NCBI GenBank assembly: GCA_038049695.1
Contig: CP142451.1
Location: forward strand, 46,139,001 to 46,203,000
DNA from: Cinnamomum chago
Taxonomy: Eukaryota > Streptophyta > Magnoliopsida > Laurales > Lauraceae
Length of the DNA stretch: 64,000 nt
Direction of reading: 5' to 3'
A program made the translations under genes and the position numbers. Shown piece by piece: positions 53,823 through 64,000 of this stretch (within the stretch, counting starts at the first letter, position 1; the number at the start of each line of letters is the position of its first letter). Under the pieces are notes generated by a model, which was given only the letters and a program-made list of their open reading frames with translations, did no database searches and had not been told where the DNA came from.

Positions 53823-56105
53823 TCAAATTGATGCGGGAGAATCAACAAGCATCAATTTGGCTACCAAGAACTGATGACGCGGACGTGGAAGGCCTTTAGT
53901 AAGAATATCAGCAAGTTGAAGCTCAGTGGAGACATGCGGAAGACTAATGACACCACGCTTAAGTTCATCACGTATGAAGTGACAATCAACCTCGATGTGC
54001 TTAGTGCGTTCATGAAAAATCGGATTTTCAGTAATCCGAATAGCACTTGTATTATCTGCATAGAGTGGGGTAGCACCTTCCGCTGGGAACCCAATGTCGG
54101 AAAGGAGTCCGCGAAGCCAAAGAATTTCGGAGCACGCAGCAGACATGGCGCGGTACTCAGCTTCGGTAGAAGATTTTGAAACCTTTTCATGTTTCTTGCA
54201 TTTCCAGGAAATCAGGCTGTCACCCAAAAACATGCACCATCCAGTGGTAGATCTGCGAGTATCCGGACACCCAGCCCAATCAGCATCGGAATAAGCGCTG
54301 AGAGATAGAGGATTGTTGGATGGAAAAAACAACCCGCGAGTAGGTGTGCGAATAAGATACCGAATGATGCGGCGAACAGCAGCCATATGAAGATGACGAG
54401 GAGCAGTCATGAATTGACTCATGAGGTTGACCGCATAGGAGATATCAAGGCGGGTGACCGTGAGGTAGATCAGGCTACCAACTAACTGGCGATATGTTGT
54501 AGGATCTGGAAGAAGGTCACCCTCCTCTTTACTGAGTTTGACATTTAGTTCGACTGGCGTATCTACTGGAGCGGAAGCAGTAAGGCCAGCCAAGTCAATG
54601 AGGTCAACCGTGTATTTGTGTTGATTGAGAACTATACCTTTAGTCGATTGATGAACTTCAAGACCAAGGAAATAGTGTAATGGGCCGAGATCCATCATGT
54701 GAAATGTCTTATTAAGAGAAGCTTGGATTTCCTGAATCATATGTGCATTGGAACCAGTAATGACAATGTCATCCACGTAGGCCAGTAGCACAGTAATCCC
54801 GGATGGAGCATGATGTAAGAACATAGAAGGATCATACCGGCTCGGATGAAAATCCAATCGGAGAAGAGCAGCTTGAAATTTCTCAAACCATGCGCGAGGA
54901 GCTTGCTTCAGACCATAAAGGGAGCGACGGAGTTTGGCAACCATACTCTTCCCAGAAGAGTACCCTTGAGGCAGACGCATATAAACATCTTCTTTTAGAT
55001 CGCCATGAAGAAATGCATTCTTGACATCCATCTGATATAAAGGCCAAGACTGAGATGCAGCAACAGCAAGAATGATGCGAACCGTGGTCATTTTGGCGAC
55101 AGGAGCAAACGTTTCATTATAATCGATGCCATATTCCTGCCGATTTCCAAGAGCGACGAGACGCGCCTTATATCTATCCAATGTGCCATCGGATTTTAAC
55201 TTGAGAGAAAAAATCCACTTACAGCCAATAGGTTTGACACCCACAGGAGACTGGACAACATCCCAGGTGTGATTCTGTTCTAAAGCCTCCAATTCTTCTT
55301 GCATAGCCTGGTTCCAACATTGGTGCCGCACAGCCTGAGAATAGGATTGCGGGATGCAAGAGGACGATAAAGTGGCCATTAAGGAAGTATGAGAGAACCC
55401 ATAGCGGTCTGGCGGGACTGAAATGCGAGTGGAGCGACGCAATGAAGGAGGGCCAGATAGACCAAGCTCCAGAGGCGGACCCGATGCCGGAGGAAGATCA
55501 AGAGGGGGAGGACCTGTAGGCGCATCTTTGTTCCGTCTGTGATACACAAAGTCAGGATTAAATCGAACAATAGATTTGTTGTCAGAAAAACCAGGTAACG
55601 AAACTAATGAGGGGTCCGGAGGATCAAGGTGTTGGTGAAAAAAATACTTGTTTTCAAAAAACACAACATTCCTAAAGGTACGGATGCGACGAATGTGGGG
55701 ATCATAGCAAAGGAACCCTTTCTGGAAGGGTGCATATCCTAAAAAAGCACACTTAGCTGATTGAGCTGTTAGTTTGGTCCTTTCTGAAGGAGGCAAATGT
55801 ACAAAGCAAATTGACCCAAAAACATGAAGATCAGCATAGGATGGAGATGTCTTGTACAATCGGCAATATGGGCTCTGATTGTCAATAGAGGGTGAGGGCA
55901 TGCGATTGATAAGATGAGTTGCAGTAGCCAATGCCTCAACCCAAAAACGGGTAGGAACCGATGATTCAAGCAAAAGGGAACGAGTGACATCAAGGAGATG
56001 TCTATTCTTCCGTTCAGCGACTCCATTCTGCTGTGGAGTATAAGGACAAGTGCGTTGAGAAATAATGCCTTTGGTTTGTAAAAACTTTTGAAAATCAGAG
56101 GACAC
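53823..56105 (-). pseudogene. Copia integrase C terminus, reverse transcriptase and RNase H
   Basis: A 760-codon open frame. It begins inside integrase ([20 protein letters not shown], catalytic Glu). RT: WDVVQSPVGVKPIGCKWIFS, FAPVAKMTTVRIILAVAASQ, YQMDVKNAFLHGDLKEDVYM, LLAYVDDIVITGS. RNase H: YSDADWAGCPDTRRSTTGW, KSSTEAEYRAMSAACSE, and ADNTSAIRITENPIFHERTK. It ends at 53823 close to the PPT. The internal Met at 56105 is not a natural start; this is the continuation of the frame from 57922 after a one-base shift. Confidence 0.9.
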
Positions 56106-57922
56106 ATATTCCCCACCCGAATCAGATCACAAGATTTTAATGCAGGTGGAAAATTGATTCTCAACATAAGCAAAAAAAATTTAAAAACATTAAAAACATC
56201 AGCTTTGGAATGCAGAAAGTAAACCCATGTGAACCGACTGAAATCATCAATAAAGGTCACAAAATATTTATAGTGAGCGTGAGAAAGAGCAGGAGCAATT
56301 CCCCATACATCGCTATGAATCAAATCAAAACATTTAGTGCTGTGTGAAGTGGAAATAGGAAAAGGAAGAGTTTTACTCTTTCCCATTTTACAAGTAGCAC
56401 AATCAAAAGGCACACAAGAAGAGAAACCAGGAGTTTTATTTAATAAACCGGAATTTAACATAAGGGACAAGACTTTTGAATTAGGGTGGCCAAGTCTATT
56501 ATGCCACAATTGGCAGTTATCTCTAATAGAAAAACAAAAGACATCAGTGTCAAATATAGTTCTAGAAAGCTTATTAAAATCCAACGGAAACAAGCGTCCA
56601 CACTTAGGCCCCCCCGCGATCTCCTTCCCGGACAGCTGGTCCTGCACAATACAACCAGAAGAAGAGAAAGAGATGTTACAGTTATTTTCAACAAGTTGTC
56701 CAACCGACAATAGGTTTGAAGTTAAAGTGGGACAAAGGTAAACATTGTTTAAAGGAAGAGGACCAGTGATATCTCCGAGGGCAGTAATGGGTACGTCGCC
56801 TCCGTTTGCAGTTTGGATATGAAGATTGCCATTGTATTTTGTCAGATTGGAGAGTGAGGAACAGGAATTCGTCATATGATTAGACGCCCCAGGATCAAGG
56901 AACCAAGTAGAAGATGGAGATGACGTACCTGAGAAACCAAAAGCAGAGAAGGCATTGAGAATCATTTGTTGAACTAGCTCAAGAGTTAGAGAGGATGAGA
57001 GCCCAGGCTGTGAGGATGTAGATGTGGTAGCAGGCATAACTGAAGAAGCAACATAAGCATGTGGAGGCTGAGACTGCGGAGTCTGATACTGTGGAGTCTG
57101 GGCGGATGGACGAGGCGGGCGGCGGCGACATTCAGAGATGATATGTCCCGACTTTTTACAGTAACCGCAGACTTTCTGTTTGCATTGAGATGCAAGATGC
57201 CCAAATTTTTGACAACTGTAGCACTGTGTTTTGCTCAAGTCGCGGGTTTGAGGCTGAGAAGCTTTATTGGCTGAGAACGCGACTGAATAGGTCGTAGTCT
57301 TTTGTTGAGCCATATGGACTGAGGTTGCCATGCGCTGTTCCTCGCGTAAGAGTTCATTCAAGCAGACAGCCAAGGAAGGTAGAGGTGTCCGATTCATCAG
57401 GGCAGATCGGACACTTTCATATTCATTCCGTAATTTCATCAAAAATTGATCCCACTGACTAGAGGCCTGAAGATCGCGAATGACGATCAAAACGTTGGCA
57501 GCCACACCTGCATACTTAATACTATCGTATTCCGACCATAGGGTTCGGAATCCCGAATAGTAGTCTTGGATCGACAAGGTTCCTTGTGCATATTCAGCAA
57601 TCGTACATTCAAGGTGAAATTGACGTGCGGAGTTATCTTGATGGTACACTTGCTGCAGATACCCCCACATGTCTTTAGAAGTGGGGTAGGGTTTTAGGTT
57701 CATAATCAAATGAGGTTCAACGGATCCCAGAATCCAGGTTTTGATTTTGGCATCTTTAGTATGCCAAGAGGAGATCTTCTTCTCATCCTCAGTGGGTATA
57801 GGGTCAGAACCAGAAATATATCCCCATAATTCCTTAGCTTCAAGGTATATTTGGAACTGAAAAGACCAAGCAGGATAGTTCTTTCCCGTGAACCGGATCA
57901 AGGTAACTTCAGATTTTTCCAT
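55769..57922 (-). pseudogene. Copia Gag, protease and integrase N terminus (start of the polyprotein)
   Basis: ATG at 57922 begins MEKSEVTLIRFTGKNYPAWS, a UBN2-type Gag. Two zinc knuckles, CYSCQKFGHLASQC and CGYCKKSGHIISEC, follow. The protease core reads WFLDPGASNHMT, so the usual D-S-G is D-P-G, which would likely inactivate it. Integrase: LWHNRLGHPNSKVLSLML, CATCKMGKSKTLPFP, HSDVWGIAPALS, FIDDFSRFTWVYFLH. The frame shifts at an A8 run on the plus strand (56172-56179). After it, the corrected frame also has a stop at 56127-56129 where Arg is expected. Frame text beyond 56170 in this reading is nonsense. Confidence 0.88.
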
Positions 57923-58619
57923 CGCAAACTATGTTGGCCAAAAATGATTTAATAGCAATAAGACTGAGCAATCAGTGAAGAGAAACTATATAAAACCCAA
58001 AAAAACAGCACCAAAATTTGTGCACAACAGTGCTCAAGATCCACTATGTGGGCCCTGCCAAGTGAAAACAATAGCAGTAGGGACACGTTTTCAACACAGC
58101 AGATGAGGATTGAAAAGCATGCAGCAGAAATATAACTAGTCACTGTTCCCAGAACAGTTGTGTAAAACAGCACAGAAAAGAGCCCAGGAAACAATCCCGA
58201 CGAACACAACCCAAAGATGGGTTTTGTTCGTGGTACCCACCAGATGATCTGAGGACAGATCAGAGGCAAGGGATGAGATCAGAGGTAAATTTCGCAACTG
58301 ATGGAAGAAGAAATCCTCAAAAAAGATCAAGATCCAAGATTCTAGACGGCTGAGATTGAATCTTGTGGAGAAAATTGAAAAACCCTAGAAATTAGTAGAT
58401 GGCCTACCTCTAATGATCATAAAATCTTGAAAAAATCACCAGAAAGTTGGATAATTCCAGTTGACCAGGATGGAAGAGATTTCCAGAGGGGCCGATGACA
58501 ATCTGAAGTGGGCCACGTCTTGATCGGAGATGATCTGTGATGATCAGTGATGATCTCTTATTGCCTTGATACTATGTAAGATCAAAAACAAGGTTTTCTT
58601 GAACTTTGCTCTGATACCA
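57923..58619 (-). other. Copia leader with primer-binding site
   Basis: Untranslated leader. TGGTATCAGAGC on the minus strand (58608-58619) directly abuts the 5' LTR. No gene. Confidence 0.85.
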
Positions 58620-58923
58620 TGACAATTTCATGAACACAGAACCTTGAGAACCATGGTTATTGAATAAATACTGTGAATGTATTGCGGTGTCCCTTATTGG
58701 AGAGCACTCATCAATATATACAAGTATTACATGCCTTATTCAAGGCTCAAAGATAAGGAAACTAACCAGTTAAGGAGACTAACCAGTCAAGGAAACTTGC
58801 TATTCTAAGATAAGGAAACTAACTAATTAAAATAATATGTACAGTTGAATTACAATTGAACCCAATCAATCCACGTGTGAAATATGAATTGGATCTTCTC
58901 ATGGGCCTTGGGCTTTATTAACA
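58620..58923 (-). repeat. 5' LTR of the minus-strand copia element
   Basis: 304 bp, nearly identical to 53512-53815. Confidence 0.93.
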
Positions 58924-60000
58924 GTTTGGTCGTGTTACAATAAAAGCAGCTGGGAGTGATAGTTAAGAATGTCAGGACTTCAAGTTCATATTTCTGGTGT
59001 TCCATCAAGATTGCTAGGAACAAGAGGTATTAAGGAATTCCCAAAATTGATATCTTCCTGTTTAATTTTTCTGATAGACTGGGTAGCTACAGACATGTCA
59101 GTGATTGATCTGTTTGAAGATTAGTTCCATAAACCAAGCTTTAAGTGAAAATTAAACAAAATCGGATGAGGTTAAGTTGTCCACTGTAGATTCTGGAGTG
59201 AGCATCATCAATTGGTTTGATTTTCCTGTCATTAATTTTCCTACATCTCTTGCTTTGTTCAAGAAACCCAACTCTAGAGTTGCAAAAAAAATAGCACTGG
59301 ATTTTAAATCCTAAATTGTTTCCAATAAACCATTCTTGACCATGCTTTTTAGGGTTTTTAACAAAACCACCAAATCCCTCATTTTAATTGTCTCCATTGG
59401 GTTACTCCCATATTGCATTCAGTTAAAAGGTTGAATTTAGATTTGATTTAGACCTTGAATCTTCTCACAATATAAAATTATAGTTTTAGAGAAACAGGTC
59501 CCGCATCTCTTCATTTCTTGATTATTCTGAATTAGGGGTTTCTTTACTGCATTTGATAAATTTAAACCCTAATATTGTCTAATCTTCAAACTTCATTTAC
59601 AATTTAGTGGTTCTTACCTTACATGGGATCATTTTCTCATGTTCATGGTCAACTCTTTCAGGCATCTGATCCAGGTCTACACGAGTAGAGACAAACCATA
59701 AGTCTTTAAGTTGATTCATTAGTGTTACAGAGGTTCAAGAACAGTAGCAGTATTTTTCCCCCTTTCTTTGTTTCCATTATTTTTTTATCTGTAGCAGCAG
59801 TTAGATAGGTTGCCATTGCACCAATTATCAAGAAGCAGATATTATGTCTATAAATAGCACAAAAAAACATGATATACACAATGGCCTTTCAAATGCACAG
59901 CGAAGAACGCCCAATATGCCAAACATGAGAACTTTAGAAGCCTATGGCTTATAACAATGCTTGGAACCAACTCATTGGTTGATTGAGCATCCATGTCTGC
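58924..60000. other. Low-repeat sequence, probably the 3' flank of a host gene
   Basis: No long frame or transposon wording is seen. It lies downstream of the minus-strand exon at 60001-60252, so it may include that gene's 3' untranslated region. No firm polyadenylation signal was identified. Confidence 0.45.
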
Positions 60001-60252
60001 CTACCTGTTCTCCACGCCTTGAATACGGTCAATTAAATCAGATGGAAAAGCAGGCATCCATAGTTCTATATGTGTCCCACCTGCTCCGAGGGCAGCATCA
60101 GATGAGCGAGGCGACACAACTCGAACCACACAACCATAAGTCTCCAAGATCTCACGTGCAATCGTGAGTCCAGCAATGAAGTTCCATGTCATGTTGTCTT
60201 CAACCATACCATCTGCTAAAAGATCTGCTCCGAATGGTGTGAGATAATGCAT
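60001..60252 (-). CDS. Terminal exon of a histidine-kinase-type ATPase protein (host gene, partial)
   Basis: The minus strand has an acceptor (GTTGTAGACGCAG/ATGCAT) at 60252 and an 83-codon open frame to TAG at 60001. The residues GLTIAREILETYGCVVRVVS and GAGGTHIELWMPAFP look like the last G-box part of a HATPase_c domain (GL.IA..I.....G...V.SP....GGT...LWLP). From memory the closest family may be the plant chloroplast sensor kinase, but I cannot confirm this. Other exons should lie at higher coordinates and were not recognised. A donor-like AACAG/GTAGGC at the stop leaves open a further short exon. It could also be a stranded gene fragment. Confidence 0.5.
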   Translation of the reverse strand: MHYLTPFGADLLADGMVEDNMTWNFIAGLTIAREILETYGCVVRVVSPRSSDAALGAGGTHIELWMPAFPSDLIDRIQGVENR

Positions 60253-60943
60253 CTGCGTCTACAACAAGACCAAGAAATACAAAATCTTTGAGACATCCAA
60301 AGAGATAAAGGGGTACTATGAATGGACAAAAGGATCCTTGTGCAAGCTAATTTCTCAAATTACTTATTTAAAATGCAAGAAGAATCACGTCCTCAAGATC
60401 GATCTCATAGTTTTGGGGAGTTGGCTGATGCTAAAAGCTAAATGTATAGCTCTGATTAGTTGGCTGATGCTAAAATGTATCAAGGCAGATACAAAAAGGC
60501 ATATTGTCAATTATGTACGAGGCAAGCTAATTTCTGGATTGGAAGGATGGGAGTCTATGACATGCTAAAGGAAGGCATAAGTCTAAATAACAGTAGCATG
60601 ACGCAGATGCAATTGAGAGGAAATATAATATGCCAACTGTTCTGATGCATTCAATCCATGAAGTTGGGGCTCTTCTCCAGTGATCCAAACCATTGATCTG
60701 ATGTCCTTGTGGGTTGAGTCCTAAAAATCTTCCAGTTTGTACTATGATAGCAGTCCAATCATAATCCTGTTTCCCTAACCACTGCCTCATTTTAAACTCA
60801 ACCACCATTGGAAGATATATAGTACCAAGGAGCACCATGTGAATATGTATGGGAATATTATTTGGTGTAGCATAAAGGATATTGTATAGATAATTGTCTT
60901 GAGTAATTATGCCATTGAATCCAATTAGTATCAAAAGGGTTTA

Positions 60944-60977
60944 CCTCCCTCCCTCCCTCCCTCCCTCCCTCTCTCTC
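60944..60977. repeat. (CCCT)n microsatellite
   Basis: About eight CTCC/CCCT units followed by a CT run. Confidence 0.95.
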
Positions 60978-61042
60978 AGAGCAAAGTCAGTAACACCAGC
61001 TAGGGGATCCAACTATGCCAACACCAGCCAGGTTACCAGCTT

Positions 61043-61116
61043 GATGCAGGCCAGACCCACGGTCCGCCAACTAATTGGGCCCAATTAGTTGGCGGACCAT
61101 GGGTCTGGCCTGCATC
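61043..61116. repeat. 74-bp near-perfect palindrome without spacer
   Basis: Arms 61043-61079 and 61080-61116 are reverse complements over 36 of 37 positions, meeting at ATTGGG/CCCAAT. The single mismatch is in CACGG versus CATGG. Confidence 0.95.
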
Positions 61117-61544
61117 ACAGCTTTGCCCCGCAAAACACACCCCAGCAAAGGGAAGGCCTATTTTTGCACTCATGTAAATAAATTTGTCTTATTCGTTTTT
61201 CATTGGTGGCTGTTGTTTCTGCAACGTTGTTGTGGATGGTGTTTTCGGGGTTTGTTGGTTTTGTTTGGTTTGAAAAGGGATCGTCAAAATTGTCGTTGGT
61301 TTGCTTTGCTTTGGAAATGGATCGTCAGAAATCTACAATAAATTTATGGCACTCAAATTTGCTTGCAGCATGAAGGTATGATCATTTTCATTTGACAGTA
61401 ACTATTTCTATCTCTTCGTTTAGTGGGACTACTCCAAATAATTCCTCCACTCTGGTAAACAATAACTCAGAACCACATGGATCAAACATCCAGAGCATGA
61501 GCATTACCAATTCATCTAAGTGTCATTAAAATGTTAAATGGAGG

Positions 61545-62095
61545 ACACTACTTTTTTTAGTCGCCTCTTCTGACATTCCAAGAGAACATGACCTCCCTTC
61601 TTACAGCAATTGCAAATTTTTTTGCTTATTTGCGATGTGACCATACTCGTATCTACAAAAATGAATTTCTCTCTTTTCTTTGATCTTAGTTTGAGCATAG
61701 GCAACATCAACAACTTAGAAGCAAGGCCTTTCTGTTCAATTGATGCATGAGTTAAGCAATGATGCTCTTCTCATAGCCACTCACAAGACATTCATTCAAC
61801 GATGGAGAAGGAACTCAACTCATCAAATTTGAACAAACTAAGTCAAATTCTTGACTCAGTTTCATAAGAAATTGAATCAATTGGCCAACTTCATCCTTTT
61901 GAAGGGCTGATATGGCTTCATCAGGAACTGTGGCATAAACTAATTCTGTGAATTCAGTCAGCAGGTTTATAAATCCAAAATAGTATTTGTGGATCCACTT
62001 ATTACCTTGGGAGTACTCTAATATTTCAACCTCTAACTGGAATCTTCTTGCTGCATTGTCTAGATTATAGACTCTCCTAAATGGTGGTCTGCCTT
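61545..62095 (-). pseudogene. Copia gag relic
   Basis: The minus strand reads VYNLDNAARRFQLEVEILEY, then INLLTEFTELVYATVPDEAI and FLMKLSQEFDLVCSNLMS, the C-terminal Gag domain of a copia element. After several stops a zinc-knuckle remnant (CKKGGHVLLECQKRR) is near 61570-61615. It is heavily decayed. Confidence 0.75.
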
Positions 62096-62361
62096 TTACG
62101 CATAGGATAGGAAAAAGGATTTTCCATATGTAAATATTACATATGCAAATGGAGATTAGGAGAATGGAGAGGTAACGAGAATGCAGAATGTACCAGAGCA
62201 AGAAGGCGAGAAGAAGAATTCCAGTCAGCTGGGAGGATGTCAGCATGATTTTTGTGGATAATATTGTAAAAGATAATGGGCCCTGTAAAACTGTTAGCAC
62301 CATCTGACCCAAGGCCCATATACAATAGGCCCATACTCATATATCACGTGGGATTAGTTGA
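62096..62361. other. Junction sequence between opposed copia fragments
   Basis: No gene. It could contain part of an LTR (GGCCCATATACAATAGGCCC near 62312), but no pair was found. Confidence 0.35.
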
Positions 62362-64000
62362 CTTCATCAAAAATCTTGTCCGCACACTCCTCAGCAGAAT
62401 GGAATTGCGGAAAGAAAGAATAGACATATTCTTGAAACTGTTCGCACCCTTTTACTTGCATCCTTAGTTCCTCCAGAATTTTGGTGTGATGCTGCACAGA
62501 CTGCGATATATCTGATTAATCGTCTTCCTAGTGCTGTTCTAGGCAAAACTACTCCTTATGGAGTTCTCTTTGAACATCCACCTTCATACTCTCACTTACG
62601 TGTGTTTGGTTGCTTGTGTTTTGTTCATCTTCCACCGACCGAACACACTAAGCTGTCCCCACAGGCTGCCAAATGCATATTTCTTGGCTATAGTTATGAA
62701 CACAAAGGGTTCTTGTGTTATGATTGGTTTGAAAAACGCATGCGAATCTCTCGTAATGTGATCTTCCTGGAACATATTCCTTTCTTTTCATTACGTTTAG
62801 ATCATCATCCCATTGTTGTGTCCTATTTGCCACAATTCCCGGAGTCTGCTACTCCATCACCTGCTCTCAAGGTCTATGCCCGGCGTAACAAGGTTCCTCC
62901 TATGGTGCGTCCCTCTCCTGATCATCTCCCAGTGCCGCCTACTGCTCCTACAGGTAACCATGCTTCTTCTGATAATCTCATCTCTCTGCGACGATCTAAT
63001 CGTCTTTCCATTGCCCCTAACCGCTATGGCTTTCCTGCTCTCTTTTCATCCTTAGATAGTACTCCTATACCCACCTCATATTCACAGGCCTCGAAGATTG
63101 TTTACTGGCAGGATGCTATGAATGAGGAATTGCTCGCCCTCGAAGCTAATCATACATGGGACTTGGTACCGGCTCCTGAAGGCGCCTCTGTGATTGGCAG
63201 TAAATGGATCTACTCCATAAAAGTCCACTCCGATGGGAGTCTTGATCGCTATAAAGCTCGATTGGTTGCGCAGGGTTATAAACAGGAGTATGGAATCGAC
63301 TATGAGAAGACATTTGCACCAGTGGCTAAAATGACCACCGTTCATACTCTCCTCTGTGTCGCTGCAACCCGTAACTGGCCTCTGTGGCAAATGGATGTCA
63401 AAAATGCATTTCTTCATGGCGATTTGCAACAGACTGTTTACTTAAAGCCTCCTACAGGATATGTATGTCCTCCTCAGCATGTTTGTAAGTTGCGAAAATC
63501 TTTGTATGGACTTAAGCAAGCTCCCAGAGCGTGGTTTGAAAAATTCCGGACTGCAATTCTTCAAGCTGGATTTCGTCAGAGTCATTCGGATAGCTCACTG
63601 TTTCTTCGATGGACAACGAAGGGCTACATGTTTCTTTTAGTCTATGTTGATGATATGATTATCAGTGGCAATGATAGTGCCGGCGTTACGGATCTCAAAC
63701 ATCATCTCACTCGACACTTCAGAATGAAGGATCTTGGACCTCTCACCTACTTTCTGGGGCTGGAATTCTTGCGTAGCAAATCTGGCATTCGAGTTCATCA
63801 GCGTAAATATGCTACAGATTTGATCACTTCGGCAAGACTTGATGATGCTCACACTTTTGATACCCCTATGGAGTTAAACAGCAAGATCAGTGCGGATGAT
63901 GGCCTTCCCCTGGATGATCTCTCTGTTTTTCGACGGATAGTTGGTAGTTTGCTCTACTTAACTATGACTCGGCCAGATATCTCTCATGCCGTTCATACGG
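62362..64000 (+). pseudogene. Copia pol fragment: integrase C terminus, reverse transcriptase; runs off the window
   Basis: From 62362, after a TGA at 62359, the frame is open to the window end (546 codons). It starts inside integrase (SCPHTPQQNGIAERKNRHIL, FWCDAAQTAIYLINRLPS, HLRVFGCLCFVHLPP). [90 protein letters not shown], then VGSLLYLTMTRPDISHAVHT. There are no stops, unusual for a piece whose 5' part is missing. The rest of RT and RNase H should follow beyond 64000. It is marked as pseudogene because it has no start and is 5'-truncated. Confidence 0.85.

Larger units (their letters stand above)
53512..58923 (-). mobile_element. Ty1/copia element with short LTRs, minus strand
   Basis: Two 304-bp LTRs (53512-53815, 58620-58923) differ at only about three positions and run TGACAATTTC to TTTATTAACA on the plus strand. 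Flanks GCTTG (53507-53511) and GTTTG (58924-58928) are a duplication with one change. PBS is at 58608-58619 and PPT at 53816-53827. One polyprotein frame codes gag to RNase H with one frameshift and one stop, so the element is young but defective. I could not assign the copia lineage with certainty. Confidence 0.93.
60253..61544. other. Low-repeat sequence, possible intron, with microsatellite and palindrome
   Basis: No supported exon. The 135-codon minus frame at 60527-60934 has no recognisable motif. A CCCT-type microsatellite and a 74-bp palindrome lie within. Confidence 0.45.

Noticed and set aside
54094..54294. Plus-strand frames within the copia RNase H
   Set aside because: Complement of conserved RNase H text on the minus strand.
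60527..60934. 135-codon minus-strand frame upstream of the kinase-like exon
   Set aside because: No family wording was recognised and no splice sites link it clearly to the exon.

Overview
This is plant nuclear DNA, almost certainly from a seed plant and probably a eudicot. It is intergenic, repeat-dominated sequence: LTR retrotransposons with tRNA-iMet primer sites, a Mutator-like DNA transposon, a Cassandra-type element carrying 5S rRNA sequence, and canonical plant introns. No bacterial features are present. The only trace of a host gene is one exon near 60 kb.

Layout. (1) 1-21.8 kb: a decayed Ty3/gypsy element of Athila type, plus strand, whose 5' end lies outside the window. Two solo LTRs of a Sirevirus-like (Ty1/copia, SIRE lineage) family sit in its gag and reverse transcriptase. 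Its 3' LTR is split by a complete 8.07-kb non-autonomous Sirevirus-like element (11830-19902, target duplication CGCAT). That element has no pol. It carries a truncated gag and a second gene whose product starts MARTKQTARR, the first eight residues of mature histone H3 after the initiator Met. (2) 21.8-23.4 kb: LTR-like remnants. (3) 23425-31519: a Mutator-like element with 43-bp identical terminal inverted repeats. It holds a spliced transposase-SWIM-OTU gene (plus), a plant-mobile-domain gene (minus) and three hairpin minisatellites. A third solo LTR has landed in the OTU domain. (4) 31.5-34.4 kb: gypsy LTR remnant, a short tandem repeat and a complete Cassandra TRIM. (5) 34391-53254: a minus-strand Tekay-like chromovirus (target duplication CAAAC) whose 3' LTR contains a full-length Sirevirus-like element (36043-44559). 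(6) 53512-58923: a minus-strand copia element with 304-bp LTRs. (7) 58.9-61.5 kb: low-repeat sequence with a histidine-kinase-ATPase-like terminal exon and a 74-bp perfect-type palindrome. (8) 61.5-64 kb: a minus-strand copia gag relic beside an open plus-strand copia pol that runs off the window.

How the parts relate. All five Sirevirus-type insertions lie inside other transposons, and their target duplications order the nesting. Their LTRs share a promoter plan: short palindromes (GGTCGACC or GGTTAACC core), head-to-head AACGG boxes resembling the plant mitosis-specific activator element, then a TATA box, a tandem ~33-bp repeat block and a conserved U5 motif. The non-autonomous element shares its PBS, polypurine tracts and LTR plan with the autonomous-type copy, so it was probably mobilised by relatives. 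The most interesting items are the histone-H3-like N terminus, the paired AACGG boxes and the Mutator-like element with its hairpin arrays.
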